A stretch of DNA of 64,000 bases from Tateyamaria sp. syn59. GTDB lineage: Bacteria > Pseudomonadota > Alphaproteobacteria > Rhodobacterales > Rhodobacteraceae. Below the pieces are notes generated by a model, which saw only the letters and a list, made by a program, of their open reading frames with translations, did no database searches and was not told the origin of the DNA. The DNA lies in the NCBI RefSeq assembly GCF_007995245.1, contig NZ_VCBA01000001.1:325730-389729 (forward strand), given 5' to 3'. Shown here in pieces: positions 51,692 through 61,408 of this stretch (its first letter is position 1; each line of letters opens with the position of its first letter). Position numbers and translations under genes: made by a program.

Positions 51692-52915
51692 ATGATCGGA
51701 CGAAAATCCGATATCACCAAAATTGAAGAAAACGTCGAGCCAAAGGGTTTTGACGATTTCGAACTGCGTCTCGGCGACATCATGCGCGGTGAGCGCGCGA
51801 CGATGGGCAAGTCCCTGCTGGATGTGCAGCGTGAGTTGCGGATCAAGGCGAGCTATATCGCGGCGATTGAAGCATGCAATCCCGATGCCTTTGACACGCC
51901 CGGCTTCATTGCCGGCTATGTCAGGTCGTACGCCCGCTATCTGAACATGGACCCCGACCGCGCCTTCAACACGTTTTGCGCAGAAAGCGGGTTTGCCGTG
52001 GCGCACGGCATGTCGGCCGAGGCGTCGGTGGTCAAGAAAGCGGCCCGTGAGGATCGCCTGCAAAAGCCGCATGGCGCTGATATATTTGCCGCGCCCGCCA
52101 CGCCCTTTGTGCCCGCGGGCGAGGCGCTGTTGTCCAATATTGAACCGCGCGCCATTGGCTCGTCGCTGGTGTTGCTCGCGTTGATCGGTGGCATTGGCTT
52201 TGGTGGCTATTCTGTCCTGCAAGAGGTGCAACGCGTGCAGGTGGCCCCGGTCGATCAGACGCCGGTTGTGCTGTCCGATCTTGATCCGCTCGACAGCGCC
52301 ACCCCGGCGACTTTGGATCAGGGCCCTTCCATCGAAACGCCGCGCGCGGATGCGCTTGACCGTCTCTATCGCCCGCAAGCGCTTGATGTGCCGGTCCTCG
52401 TCGCGCGCGACGCGCCCATCGCCACGCTGGATCCGCGTGAGTTTGGCACTTTTGCCGCGCCTGAACCTGTTGATGACGTACCCTCCTTTGGTGGGTCGCG
52501 CATTTCTGGCATCGACCGCGCGCTCGCGGAAGCAATCGCGCCAACCGTCCCCCAGGTCGTTGAGGAAGCAGCCCCGGCGCTCACCATGGTTGCGGTGCGC
52601 CCGTCCTGGGTGCGGGTGCGGTCTGCAGACGGCACGGTGATCTTCGAGGCGACGATGCAGGCGGGCGACAGCTGGGAAGCGCCGCTGACTGAAGAACCGC
52701 CGACCCTGCGGACCGGGGAAAGCGGTGCGATCTATTTTGCCATGAACGACAAGTTCTACGGCCCTGTGGGAGACACGGGTGCGGTGACATCCAACCTGCC
52801 GCTTGAAATTGCGGGTCTCAAGGAAGCGTATCTGCCCGTCGACATTGCCACAGACGAGGGTCTTGTCCGCTATGCAGAGGCCAAGGCCGCAGCGTTGACG
52901 CAAGACACCGAATAG
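51692..52915 (+). CDS. RodZ-like HTH and DUF4115 membrane protein
   Basis: A 407-residue bitopic protein. The N-terminal HTH_25 domain is LRLGDIMRGERATMGKSLLDVQRELRIKASYIAAIEACNPDAFDTPGFIAGYVRSYARYL. A membrane helix near residues 150-172 (IGSSLVLLALIGGIGFGGYSVL) is followed by a low-complexity linker, and the periplasmic DUF4115 part is VRPSWVRVRSADGTVIFEATMQAGDSWEAPLTEEPPTLRTGESGAIYFAMND. RodZ anchors MreB for rod shape. The start at ATG 51692 is followed by a polar tail and is typical; GTG 51650 adds 14 residues. Confidence 0.9.
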   Translation: MIGRKSDITKIEENVEPKGFDDFELRLGDIMRGERATMGKSLLDVQRELRIKASYIAAIEACNPDAFDTPGFIAGYVRSYARYLNMDPDRAFNTFCAESGFAVAHGMSAEASVVKKAAREDRLQKPHGADIFAAPATPFVPAGEALLSNIEPRAIGSSLVLLALIGGIGFGGYSVLQEVQRVQVAPVDQTPVVLSDLDPLDSATPATLDQGPSIETPRADALDRLYRPQALDVPVLVARDAPIATLDPREFGTFAAPEPVDDVPSFGGSRISGIDRALAEAIAPTVPQVVEEAAPALTMVAVRPSWVRVRSADGTVIFEATMQAGDSWEAPLTEEPPTLRTGESGAIYFAMNDKFYGPVGDTGAVTSNLPLEIAGLKEAYLPVDIATDEGLVRYAEAKAAALTQDTE

Positions 52916-52991
52916 TCACTGCTGCCCCATTGCCGGGCCGGTGCGCACTGTCTATCTTTCCTGACAACAGCAGATGCGAACGGGGCCCCTC

Positions 52992-54125
52992 ATGTCGCTC
53001 AACCACATTCGTCCTTGGCGGAATATCTACCGCCGTGAAAGCCGCCAGATCATGGTCGGCAACGTGCCTGTGGGGGGCGACGCACCGATCACCGTCCAGA
53101 CGATGACGAACACGCTGACCACGGATGTGGCCGCCACCGTCGCACAAGTGCAGGCGGCGGCAGAGGCGGGTGCAGATATTGTCCGCGTGTCGGTTCCGGA
53201 CGAAGCGTCGTCAAAGGCGTTGAAAGAGATCGTCGCCGAAAGCCCCGTGCCCATCGTCGCCGACATCCACTTTCACTACAAACGCGGGATCGAAGCGGCC
53301 GAGGCGGGCGCCGCCTGTCTGCGCATCAATCCTGGCAACATCGGGTCTGAGGATCGGGTCAAGGAGGTTATCAAGGCCGCGCGCGACCACAATTGCTCCA
53401 TCCGCATCGGGGTGAATGCCGGATCGCTCGAAAAGCACCTGCTGGAGAAATACGGTGAGCCGACGCCTGATGCGATGGTGGAAAGCGGCCTCGACCACAT
53501 CAAGATCCTGCAAGACAACGACTTTCACGAGTTCAAGATCAGTTGCAAGGCGTCCGACGTTTTCATGGCCGCCGCTGCATATCAGCAGCTGGCAGAGGCG
53601 ACCGACGCGCCCATTCACCTCGGCATTACAGAAGCGGGTGGGCTGACCACGGGCACCATCAAGTCTGCCATCGGCTTGGGCAACCTGTTGTGGATGGGCA
53701 TCGGCGACACGATCCGCGTGTCTCTGTCCGCCGATCCCGTGGAAGAGGTGAAGGTGGGCTACGAGATCCTCAAGTCTCTGGGCCTGCGCCACCGGGGGGT
53801 GAACATCATCTCGTGCCCGTCCTGCGCGCGCCAGGGCTTTGACGTGATCAAGACGGTCGAGGTGCTGGAAGAGCGGCTGGCCCATATCAAGACGCCCATG
53901 AGCCTGTCGATCATTGGCTGCGTCGTGAACGGGCCGGGTGAGGCGCTGATGACCGATGTGGGCTTTACCGGCGGTGGAGCCGGGAACGGGATGGTCTATC
54001 TGGCGGGCAAGCAAAGCCACCGGATGGACAACGACCAGATGGTCGATCACATCGTCGAAGAGGTCGAGAAGAAGGCGGCTGAATTGGATGCCGCCAGCGC
54101 TGCGGAAGCGCACGCGGCAGAGTAG
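52992..54125 (+). CDS. ispG: 4-Hydroxy-3-methylbut-2-enyl diphosphate synthase (IspG)
   Basis: [4Fe-4S] enzyme of the MEP isoprenoid pathway. The 377-residue product begins [35 protein letters not shown]. It has the TIM-barrel segments [18 protein letters not shown] and [17 protein letters not shown], and the cluster cysteines in [12 protein letters not shown] and [13 protein letters not shown] with a final E. The start at ATG 52992 fits other alphaproteobacterial IspG. It is preceded by the RodZ-like gene, a common arrangement, and followed by a double hairpin. Confidence 0.96.
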   Translation: MSLNHIRPWRNIYRRESRQIMVGNVPVGGDAPITVQTMTNTLTTDVAATVAQVQAAAEAGADIVRVSVPDEASSKALKEIVAESPVPIVADIHFHYKRGIEAAEAGAACLRINPGNIGSEDRVKEVIKAARDHNCSIRIGVNAGSLEKHLLEKYGEPTPDAMVESGLDHIKILQDNDFHEFKISCKASDVFMAAAAYQQLAEATDAPIHLGITEAGGLTTGTIKSAIGLGNLLWMGIGDTIRVSLSADPVEEVKVGYEILKSLGLRHRGVNIISCPSCARQGFDVIKTVEVLEERLAHIKTPMSLSIIGCVVNGPGEALMTDVGFTGGGAGNGMVYLAGKQSHRMDNDQMVDHIVEEVEKKAAELDAASAAEAHAAE

Positions 54126-54129
54126 GGCT

Positions 54130-54179
54130 CCGTTTTCTTACAAAGAAAACGGGCCGGAATTTTTCAAAAATTCCGGCCC
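54130..54179. terminator. Double-hairpin terminator between ispG and dsbA-like gene
   Basis: CCGTTTTCTT/AAGAAAACGG (54130-54152) is adjacent to GGGCCGGAATTTTT/AAAAATTCCGGCCC (54151-54179), two perfect stems of 10 and 14 bases. Both lie between convergent genes. Confidence 0.85.
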
Positions 54180-54192
54180 CTTACAGAACGGC

Positions 54193-54939
54193 TCAGCCGC
54201 GTTTTTCGTCGACCAGCGCCTGCATTTCGTCGAAGGGCAAAAAGCCGCGCAGCAACTCGTCTTGCAGCACGAAAGTGGGCGTGCCGGTGATCTGCAGCCG
54301 CTGGGCCAGGGCGCGGGTCTGGCGGATTTCATCCGTGACCTCTTCGCTGTCCATATGCGCTTCGATCGCATCGGCATCGAGGCCAAAGGTCGAGGCCATG
54401 CGGCGCAGTGTGCGCATGGACACATCGCCCGACATCTCCATCAGCGCGTCGGTGACGCCTTTGTAGGCCTCTGATCCCGCGATCTGCTTGGTTGCGACGG
54501 CAAAACGGGAGGCGAGCAGAGATTGCTCGCCCAGGATCGGGAATTCCTTGACGATCAGACGGATATTGCCATCGCTCTCAAGCAGCTTGGCCACTTCGCC
54601 ATGGGCGCGTTTGCAGAACCCGCAACGATAATCGAGGAACTCGACCAGCGTGATGTCTCCATCAGGGTTGCCGCCCACATAGCTGAACCCATCGTTAAAG
54701 ATGTCCTCGGCATTGTCCGCCACCAGCGACAGGTCCGCCTGCGCCTGCGCCGTTGCCTGACGTTCTTCAAGCACTTGTACCGCGTCCATGATGACCTGCG
54801 GATTGTCCATCAGGTAGGCGCGCACCTCCTCGCGGAAAATCTGGCGCTCTTCGTCCGTCATGTTGTTGAGGTCGAGCGCAAAGCCGGGGAGCGCAAGGGA
54901 CGCCGCCAGCGCGGCAGAGGAAAGAGTGCGAAGGAACAT
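54193..54939 (-). CDS. DsbA/ScsC-like thiol oxidoreductase, secreted
   Basis: A 248-residue protein with signal peptide (FLRTLSSAALAASLALPGFA), a helical segment of about 60 residues, then a thioredoxin/DsbA fold. The active site is C106-G-F-C109 (FLDYRCGFCKRAHGEV). The cis-Pro region is ITGTPTFVLQDELLRGF. The N-terminal helical extension resembles ScsC/DsbG-like disulfide oxidoreductases. It probably oxidises periplasmic thiols or handles disulfides. It is transcribed 3 bases after the M48 protease gene. Confidence 0.92.
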   Translation of the reverse strand: MFLRTLSSAALAASLALPGFALDLNNMTDEERQIFREEVRAYLMDNPQVIMDAVQVLEERQATAQAQADLSLVADNAEDIFNDGFSYVGGNPDGDITLVEFLDYRCGFCKRAHGEVAKLLESDGNIRLIVKEFPILGEQSLLASRFAVATKQIAGSEAYKGVTDALMEMSGDVSMRTLRRMASTFGLDADAIEAHMDSEEVTDEIRQTRALAQRLQITGTPTFVLQDELLRGFLPFDEMQALVDEKRG

Positions 54940-54942
54940 CTG

Positions 54943-56283
54943 CTATCTCCGTTGGTTGCGCTTTGCAGCGCGTTCAGAGGCAAGGAGCACATCCTGCGCC
55001 CGTTGCCAAGGTCCGGACCCCACGGCCAGTAGACCGGTGGCGCGTTTTGCATGGATCCCGGCATCTTCAAGCCGACCGCGCAGGGCGTAGCGTTCGGCGG
55101 TGATCAGGGACGCCATGCCGCGCTGACCGGATTTGGCGTAGGCCACGCTCAGATCACGCAGCATGGAGCCGTCGCGAAAGTCGATCCGCCGGGCCTGCTC
55201 CAGCGCGGGCAGAGCCGCGCGGACATTGCCCGCCGCCAGCAGGGCCCGCCCGTAACCGGCCTGCAGCAGCCCGTCATTGGGCCGCAATTGCACAGCGCGC
55301 GCCTGGGTATTGGCGGCGGCAGCGAATTGGCGCGTCTCCATCAGGATTTGCCCTTTGAGGTCATAGAGGAAGGGGTCGGTTGGACGCAGTGCAATCGCCC
55401 GGTCGATGGCGGCCAGTGCGCGCCGTGTGTCCGAGTTTCGATGCCGCGCCATGGCTTCGCGCATCAGCGCGATGTCCTGGTACCCGGTCTCGCCCAAGCG
55501 GTTCAGGGTCCAGCTGGGCCTGCGGGTGTAAGCCGTCAGCTTGCCCTTGGCCCGCATGAACCAGTAGTCCCACGCGGCTGCATCTGCTGACCCGCCGGTG
55601 CCATAGGCTGCCGCAAACCCTTCGATGGCCCGCAGCCGGTCCCGGCTGAGCGGGTGGGAGCGCACGTAGGGGTCCTGCCTGCTTTCGCTCAGCGCCTCCT
55701 GCCCGCGAAACAGGCGAAACACGTCCAGCATGCCTGTCACGTCGACCCCGGCACTGCGCAGATACCGTGCGCCCGACTGGTCGGCCGAGCTTTCCTCGGC
55801 CCGCGTGTGGCGCAGAAATGCCCGCTCCGCAGCGCTTTGTGTGCCGAGACCAATGGCCACGGCCCCTTCGCCCGCCCCGGCCGCTGCGGCCAGAACGGCC
55901 AGTGCCTGGCCAAGCCCGGCGGCGGTGCGCGCATTGCCGATATTGGTCATGCGCCGCGTGAGATGTCCGTTGGCAATGTGGGCCGCTTCATGCGCGATCA
56001 CCGCCTGCAGCATTGCGGCGCGGTCCATCCGGCTGAGCAGGCCCGAGTGGATGTAGATGGCGTCATTGCTGACCACAAAGGCGTTGAGCGACAGGTCGTC
56101 CACCACCAGAATCTTGGTGCGCGACGCGCTCAGCCCCGCGGCCTTGAGCACGGGGGCCGCCACCTGCGCCAGCGCGTATTCCATGTCGGCGTCACGCAAC
56201 AGCGTCACGGCGCGCGCCGGCAGGGCAAGCGCAAGCGACACGATCAGGATTGACGCCACCCGCGCCAGGGTATGAAAGGTCAT
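54943..56283 (-). CDS. M48 metalloprotease with TPR domain (BepA/YfgC-like)
   Basis: A 446-residue periplasmic protease. Signal peptide LARVASILIVSLALALPARA precedes the peptidase with the zinc motif H98-E-A-A-H102 and third ligand E164 in EESSAD. The C-terminal half is TPR-like (ALAAIDRAIALRPTDPFLYDLKGQILMETRQF and ARAVQLRPNDGLLQAGYGRALL). The family assembles or degrades outer membrane proteins such as LptD. It forms an operon with the DsbA-like gene. Its ATG at 56283 (or 56295) lies only about 22 bases from the start of the divergent aminotransferase gene. Confidence 0.93.
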   Translation of the reverse strand: MTFHTLARVASILIVSLALALPARAVTLLRDADMEYALAQVAAPVLKAAGLSASRTKILVVDDLSLNAFVVSNDAIYIHSGLLSRMDRAAMLQAVIAHEAAHIANGHLTRRMTNIGNARTAAGLGQALAVLAAAAGAGEGAVAIGLGTQSAAERAFLRHTRAEESSADQSGARYLRSAGVDVTGMLDVFRLFRGQEALSESRQDPYVRSHPLSRDRLRAIEGFAAAYGTGGSADAAAWDYWFMRAKGKLTAYTRRPSWTLNRLGETGYQDIALMREAMARHRNSDTRRALAAIDRAIALRPTDPFLYDLKGQILMETRQFAAAANTQARAVQLRPNDGLLQAGYGRALLAAGNVRAALPALEQARRIDFRDGSMLRDLSVAYAKSGQRGMASLITAERYALRGRLEDAGIHAKRATGLLAVGSGPWQRAQDVLLASERAAKRNQRR

Positions 56284-56305
56284 GGCCCGGATCATAGGAG
56301 ACCCC

Positions 56306-57448
56306 ATGCGAACCTCAAGACGCAGCGAAGTCGATCCCTTCATTGTGATGGACGTGATGGAGGCCGCGCGCGCCGCCGAAGCGGCCGGACGGCACATCAT
56401 CCATATGGAGGTGGGCCAACCGGGCACCGGCGCGCCGCAGGCCGCAACCCGCGCATTGGCATCTGCGATGGCGGAGGGGCCGCTCGGTTACACGGTCGCG
56501 CTGGGTCTGCCCGCTTTGCGCGCCCGCATCGCGCGGCTTTATGGCGAGTGGTACAATCTGGACCTAGACCCGGAGCGTGTGATCGTCACCTCAGGCGCGT
56601 CTGGCGGGTTTATCCTGGCGTTCAATGCGCTCTTTGACAGTGGCGACCGGGTTGGCATCGGCGCGCCGGGCTATCCAAGCTATCGCCAGATCCTGACCGG
56701 GCTAGGCCTGACGCCTGTTGATTTGCCGACCAGTGCTGAAAACCGTTACCAGCCGGTGCCAAGCGACTTCGCTGGGTTGGACTTGCAAGGGCTGCTTGTC
56801 GCGTCCCCGGCCAATCCCACCGGCACGATGCTCGACCACGCCGCCATGTCCGACCTGATCGGTGCTGCCCAGGAGGCAGGGGCCAGTTTCATCAGTGACG
56901 AGATCTACCATGGCATCGAATACGAAGCCAAAGCCATCAGCGCGCTGAACGTCAGCGACGACGTCTACGTCATCAACTCGTTTTCCAAGTATTTCTCGAT
57001 GACAGGCTGGCGCATCGGCTGGATGGTCGTGCCGGAGGATCACGTGCGTGTGGTCGAGCGGCTGGCGCAAAACATGTTCATCTGTCCTCCGCACGCAAGC
57101 CAGGTCGCTGCCCTTGCCGCCATGGATGCGACGGAGGAATTGCAGGCGAACCTCGATGTCTACCGCGCCAACCGTGCGCTGATGCTGGAGGGGTTGCCAG
57201 CGGCGGGATTTGACAAGATCGCACCCCCTGACGGAGCCTTCTATGTCTACGCCGACGTGTCGGACTTGACCAAGGACAGCCGCGCCTTTGCTGCGGAAAT
57301 TCTGGACAAAGCGGGCGTCGCTGTGACGCCGGGCCTAGACTTCGATCCGGTGCGCGGGCACCGCACCCTGCGCTTTTCGTATGCGCGCACGACGGACGAC
57401 ATTGCCGAAGGGCTACGGAGGCTCAAGGAATTCATGTCAAGCCGCTGA
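56306..57448 (+). CDS. PLP-dependent aminotransferase, class I/II
   Basis: A 380-residue fold-type I aminotransferase. It has GQPGTGAPQAATRALASAM, GPLGYTVALGLPALRARIARLYGEWY and VTSGASGGFILAFNALFDSGDRVGIGAPGYPSY. The segment ASPANPTGTM and the PLP-lysine block INSFSKYFSMTGWRIGWMV are also present. It belongs to the aspartate/tyrosine-like group; substrate not evident. AGGAGA is 4 bases before the ATG at 56306. The start is separated by only 22 bases from the divergent M48 gene. Confidence 0.95.
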   Translation: MRTSRRSEVDPFIVMDVMEAARAAEAAGRHIIHMEVGQPGTGAPQAATRALASAMAEGPLGYTVALGLPALRARIARLYGEWYNLDLDPERVIVTSGASGGFILAFNALFDSGDRVGIGAPGYPSYRQILTGLGLTPVDLPTSAENRYQPVPSDFAGLDLQGLLVASPANPTGTMLDHAAMSDLIGAAQEAGASFISDEIYHGIEYEAKAISALNVSDDVYVINSFSKYFSMTGWRIGWMVVPEDHVRVVERLAQNMFICPPHASQVAALAAMDATEELQANLDVYRANRALMLEGLPAAGFDKIAPPDGAFYVYADVSDLTKDSRAFAAEILDKAGVAVTPGLDFDPVRGHRTLRFSYARTTDDIAEGLRRLKEFMSSR

Positions 57449-57511
57449 ACAGGGATTCACGGCGCGGCCCGAACCCGGTAGACTGCCTGCAAAGCAAAAA
57501 GGGCAGTGGCG

Positions 57512-58720
57512 ATGCGGGCAGTCTTGATCGCGGTGATGATGTGGATCGGTGCGGCGGCAGTTGCGGCGCAAGACCTGTCGGGTCTGGCGCGCATCGACCC
57601 GGCCCGCAGCGAGATTTCAGATGGCTGGTTTGGCGGGGCCGAGGTCACGCTTGGGCTCAGCCAGGGCGTGCCGTTCCGCGTCTTTACTCTGGCCGAGCCG
57701 CCGCGCCTCGTTGTTGATTTCCGCGAGGTCGATTTCACCGGCATTGCACCCGAGACCCTGTTGCCAGACGCGGGGCGGATCGCAGCGCTGCGCTTTGGCG
57801 CGTTCAAACCGGGCTGGTCGCGCCTTGTCATGGACCTGGCCCAGCCGATGGTTCCCGAAGCCATTGCCATGCCGGTTGATACTGCCTCGGGCCGCGCGGA
57901 TTTGCGGATCACGCTACGCGATGCGGAAAAAAACACGTTCGCGGCACAGGCCGGTCCTCCGGGTGATGCGGATTGGGGCGTGCAGGCCGCAGCCCCGCCC
58001 CCAGCCATTGAGGATGACAGTTTCGTCGTGGTGATCGACCCTGGCCACGGTGGCATCGACCCCGGTGCAGTGCGGGACACCACAAGCGAAAAAGACCTGA
58101 TGCTGGACATCGGCATCGCGCTTCGGGACGCGTTGCGCCGGGCGGGCGGGGTCGAGGTTGTGCTGACCCGCGATACCGACACGTTCGTGTCCCTGACAGG
58201 ACGGGTCGCGCTGGCTCACCACGTGGGTGCTGATGCGTTTGTGTCACTGCATGCCGACGCGCTCAGCCAGGGGCAGGCGCGGGGCGCCACTGTTTACACC
58301 CTGTCGGAAGAGGCCAGTGATGCCGCCTCTGCCCAACTGGCGGCGCAGCATGATCGGGCGGATATCCTGGCCGGTGTCGACCTGAGCGGCACCGATGATC
58401 AGGTGGCCGCGGTCCTCATGGACCTCGCCCGGACTGAAACGATGCCACGCACACACACGCTGGCCACGGCCCTGATCGAGGCGATGGATGTCGCAGGAGG
58501 GCCCATGAACAGACGCCCGCGCAGGGAGGCGGCCTTTTCCGTGCTCAAAAGCGCTGACATCCCGTCCGTTCTGGTCGAGGTCGGGTTTTTGTCGGACACG
58601 CGCGACCTTGCCAACCTGCGCGACCCGGTTTGGCGCGCCGTGATGGTCGAGGCGCTGGCAACCGGCATCCTGCAATGGCGCGACACTGATCTGGCGATGC
58701 AGCCCCTGGTCCGGCAATAG
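57512..58720 (+). CDS. N-acetylmuramoyl-L-alanine amidase with AMIN domain
   Basis: Periplasmic cell-wall hydrolase, 402 residues, cutting the amide bond between MurNAc and the peptide at division. A signal peptide (VLIAVMMWIGAAAVAAQ) is followed by an AMIN targeting domain (RVFTLAEPPRLVVDFREVDF). The Amidase_3 domain has VVVIDPGHGGIDPGAV, SEKDLMLDIGIALRD, FVSLHADAL and SVLVEVGFLSD, giving zinc ligands H, E, H and catalytic E. It resembles AmiC. An in-frame GTG at 57506 is an alternative start. It precedes PBP1A. Confidence 0.95.
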   Translation: MRAVLIAVMMWIGAAAVAAQDLSGLARIDPARSEISDGWFGGAEVTLGLSQGVPFRVFTLAEPPRLVVDFREVDFTGIAPETLLPDAGRIAALRFGAFKPGWSRLVMDLAQPMVPEAIAMPVDTASGRADLRITLRDAEKNTFAAQAGPPGDADWGVQAAAPPPAIEDDSFVVVIDPGHGGIDPGAVRDTTSEKDLMLDIGIALRDALRRAGGVEVVLTRDTDTFVSLTGRVALAHHVGADAFVSLHADALSQGQARGATVYTLSEEASDAASAQLAAQHDRADILAGVDLSGTDDQVAAVLMDLARTETMPRTHTLATALIEAMDVAGGPMNRRPRREAAFSVLKSADIPSVLVEVGFLSDTRDLANLRDPVWRAVMVEALATGILQWRDTDLAMQPLVRQ

Positions 58721-58823
58721 CCGTTCACATCGGCGGGATCACGCATGGGTCAGCTTTTGACCATGTTCGCCACCTCGCGTATACCGGCAGCAAAGCAACC
58801 GTAGATAACAGGTGCGAGCGGTC

Positions 58824-61334
58824 ATGTTTCGGTTCATTCTGTCCTTCTTTGGCGGCATCTTCACCACGGTGACGATGGGTGTCGCAATGATCGCGCTGTC
58901 GGTCGGTGCCGTGTTCTGGATGTACGGGCGCGACCTGCCCAGCCACGAGTCGCTGGCCCAATACCAGCCCGCCACGATCAGCCGCATCTATTCTGGCGAG
59001 GGACAGATCATCGACGAGTTTGCCCAGGAACGCCGCCTGTTTGCCCCCGCCGATACAATCCCGGATCTGGTCAAACAGGCCTTCATCTCGGCTGAGGATA
59101 AGAATTTTTACACCCATGACGGCTATGACCTGCGCGGCATCGGCGCGGCGGCTTACGACGCGGTGCGCTCGCGCGGTCAGGACGTACGCGGTGCCTCGAC
59201 CATCACCCAGCAGGTGATGAAGAACTTCCTTCTCTCCGGCGACCGGCAGGCGGAGCGCAAGATCAAAGAGATCATCCTCGCCGCCCGCGTAGAGGAGGCG
59301 CTGAGCAAGGAAAAAATCCTTGAACTGTACCTGAACGAGATTTTCCTCGGCCAGAACTCCTACGGCGTGGCCGCGGCCAGCCAGACCTATTTCAACAAGA
59401 CACTGCGCGAACTGGAACCGCATGAGGCGGCGTTCCTTGCGTCCTTGCCCAAGGCACCCTCGGACTACCACCCGGTGCGCCGCAAGGACCGGCTGATGAA
59501 CCGCCGCAACTTCGTCCTCAAGGAGATGAAGGAGAACGGATATCTGGACGAAGCGACCTACGAGGCGGAAAGGGCTATGCCGCTCCGCTCGGTCCAGAAC
59601 GGCGATTTTGAGAGCTTCAAGGCCGAACTGCCGCCCCGCGACTACTTCACTGATGAAATCCGCCGTCAGTTGAGTGAGGATTTCGGCGAGGGCGAGTTCT
59701 TTTCCGGCGGCTACACCGTGCGCGCGACCATTGATGCGGAAATGCAGCCCGTGGCGGCCTTTGCCCTGCGCCGCCAGTTGGAAAGCTACGACCGGGGGCA
59801 GGGCCGGTGGCGTGGGACCGGCAAGAGCATAGAGGCCGATCAGTTGGAAGACTGGGAGGCGGCGCTGCGTAGTGTGGCCGTTGCCCGCGACATCGACCTG
59901 AACGGTGTCTGGCGGCCCGCCGTCGTTCTGGAGGTCGAGGACCAGCAGCTGCGCCTCGGCATCGAAGGCTGGACAGACGCGGAGCCTGCGCCGGTGGTGC
60001 CGCGCGAGGACATCCAGTGGATCGCCGGCAATTTCTTTGACAACTTCGAAGTTGGGGAAGTGGTGCATGTGCGCGCCATGACGGCCGACAATGACGGGTC
60101 TTTCATCCGCTGGACCTTGCGCCAGGTGCCGCGTGTGCAGGGCGGTTTTGTCGCAATGGACGTCAACACGGGCCGCGTGATCGCGATGCAGGGCGGGTTC
60201 AGCTACCAGAACTCGGTCTTCAACCGCGCCACACAGGCCAAGCGTCAGCCGGGCTCGTCCTTCAAACCGTTTGTCTATGCCGCTGCACTTGACAGCGGTT
60301 ACTCGCCCGCAACCATCGTCGTGGACGCCCCGATCGAGATCAACACGCCCCAGGGCCTCTGGCGACCACGCAACTCTTCGAACCAGTTCTATGGGCCAAC
60401 CCCGCTGCGCACCGGGATCGAACGCTCGCGGAACCTGATGACCATCCGTCTGGCGGAAGAAGTCGGGATGGACATCGTTGCCGACTATGCCGAACGGTTC
60501 GGGGTCTATGACAATATGAACCGCTTCCTCGCCAACTCTCTGGGGGCGGAAGAAACGACGCTTTACCAAATGGTGTCAGCCTATGCGATGTTTGCCAATG
60601 GCGGCGAGCGGGTGGAGCCGACGCTGGTTGACCGCGTGCAGGACCGCTTTGGTCGCACGGTCTACCGCCACGACCAGCGCGAATGCCGTGATTGCACGCA
60701 ACTGGCCAGCCTCGATCCCGGCTTTGCGCCCCGGATCCTGTCCAACCGCGAGCGGATCATGGACGGGGTCACCGCCTATCAGCTCACCTCGATGATGAAG
60801 GGCGTGGTGGATCGCGGCACGGCGTCCAGCACCGTGAAACTGCCGGTGCCCATCGCGGGTAAAACGGGCACGACCAACGACGCCAAGGATGTGTGGTTCG
60901 TTGGCTTTTCCAGCGACATCGTCGCAGGCTGCTACATCGGATATGACCAGCCGCGCAGCCTGGGCCGTGGGGCCTCGGGCGGCGGCATGTGCGGACCCGT
61001 CTTCAACACCTTCATGCAGGAAGCGATTGCCAAATATGGCGGCGGCGCGTTCGAGGTGCCCGACGAGTGTATGTTCATCAAGATCGACCGCTTCTCCGGC
61101 GCACGCCTCGGCGATGACGCTTCGGGTCCCAATGTGGTCAGTGAATGCTTCCGCGACGGGTTCGAGCCCACATTCGGCATCACCTTTGACGGCGGTTTTG
61201 CCATGGGTGCGGACCTGCCGCTCTTCGAGGAAGTGGGCGGCGGCGGCCGTCAGGTGACCACCTCGACAGGCCGCAAGGCCGTCGTTGGCCCCAAGGCGAA
61301 TTTCGGCACGCTCAGCTCCGGCGGTCTCTACTAA
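58824..61334 (+). CDS. Penicillin-binding protein 1A (class A)
   Basis: Bifunctional peptidoglycan glycosyltransferase/transpeptidase, 836 residues. The membrane anchor FGGIFTTVTMGVAMIALSVGAVFW is followed by glycosyltransferase motifs EDKNFYTHDGYDLRG, GASTITQQVMKN and LELYLNEIFLGQNSYGVAAAS. The transpeptidase has the SSFK motif with catalytic S478, SRN and GKTGTT. An OB-like insertion and a long C-terminal tail are typical of PBP1A. The ATG at 58824 fits; a GTG at 58812 is in frame. Confidence 0.96.
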   Translation: MFRFILSFFGGIFTTVTMGVAMIALSVGAVFWMYGRDLPSHESLAQYQPATISRIYSGEGQIIDEFAQERRLFAPADTIPDLVKQAFISAEDKNFYTHDGYDLRGIGAAAYDAVRSRGQDVRGASTITQQVMKNFLLSGDRQAERKIKEIILAARVEEALSKEKILELYLNEIFLGQNSYGVAAASQTYFNKTLRELEPHEAAFLASLPKAPSDYHPVRRKDRLMNRRNFVLKEMKENGYLDEATYEAERAMPLRSVQNGDFESFKAELPPRDYFTDEIRRQLSEDFGEGEFFSGGYTVRATIDAEMQPVAAFALRRQLESYDRGQGRWRGTGKSIEADQLEDWEAALRSVAVARDIDLNGVWRPAVVLEVEDQQLRLGIEGWTDAEPAPVVPREDIQWIAGNFFDNFEVGEVVHVRAMTADNDGSFIRWTLRQVPRVQGGFVAMDVNTGRVIAMQGGFSYQNSVFNRATQAKRQPGSSFKPFVYAAALDSGYSPATIVVDAPIEINTPQGLWRPRNSSNQFYGPTPLRTGIERSRNLMTIRLAEEVGMDIVADYAERFGVYDNMNRFLANSLGAEETTLYQMVSAYAMFANGGERVEPTLVDRVQDRFGRTVYRHDQRECRDCTQLASLDPGFAPRILSNRERIMDGVTAYQLTSMMKGVVDRGTASSTVKLPVPIAGKTGTTNDAKDVWFVGFSSDIVAGCYIGYDQPRSLGRGASGGGMCGPVFNTFMQEAIAKYGGGAFEVPDECMFIKIDRFSGARLGDDASGPNVVSECFRDGFEPTFGITFDGGFAMGADLPLFEEVGGGGRQVTTSTGRKAVVGPKANFGTLSSGGLY

Positions 61335-61408
61335 GCGCGAGGCGCCAACTGATCTTGTCGCCCCGTCCGGCATGAGCTATCCCAAGGCTCTGTTGGGAAG
61401 GGTTCGAT

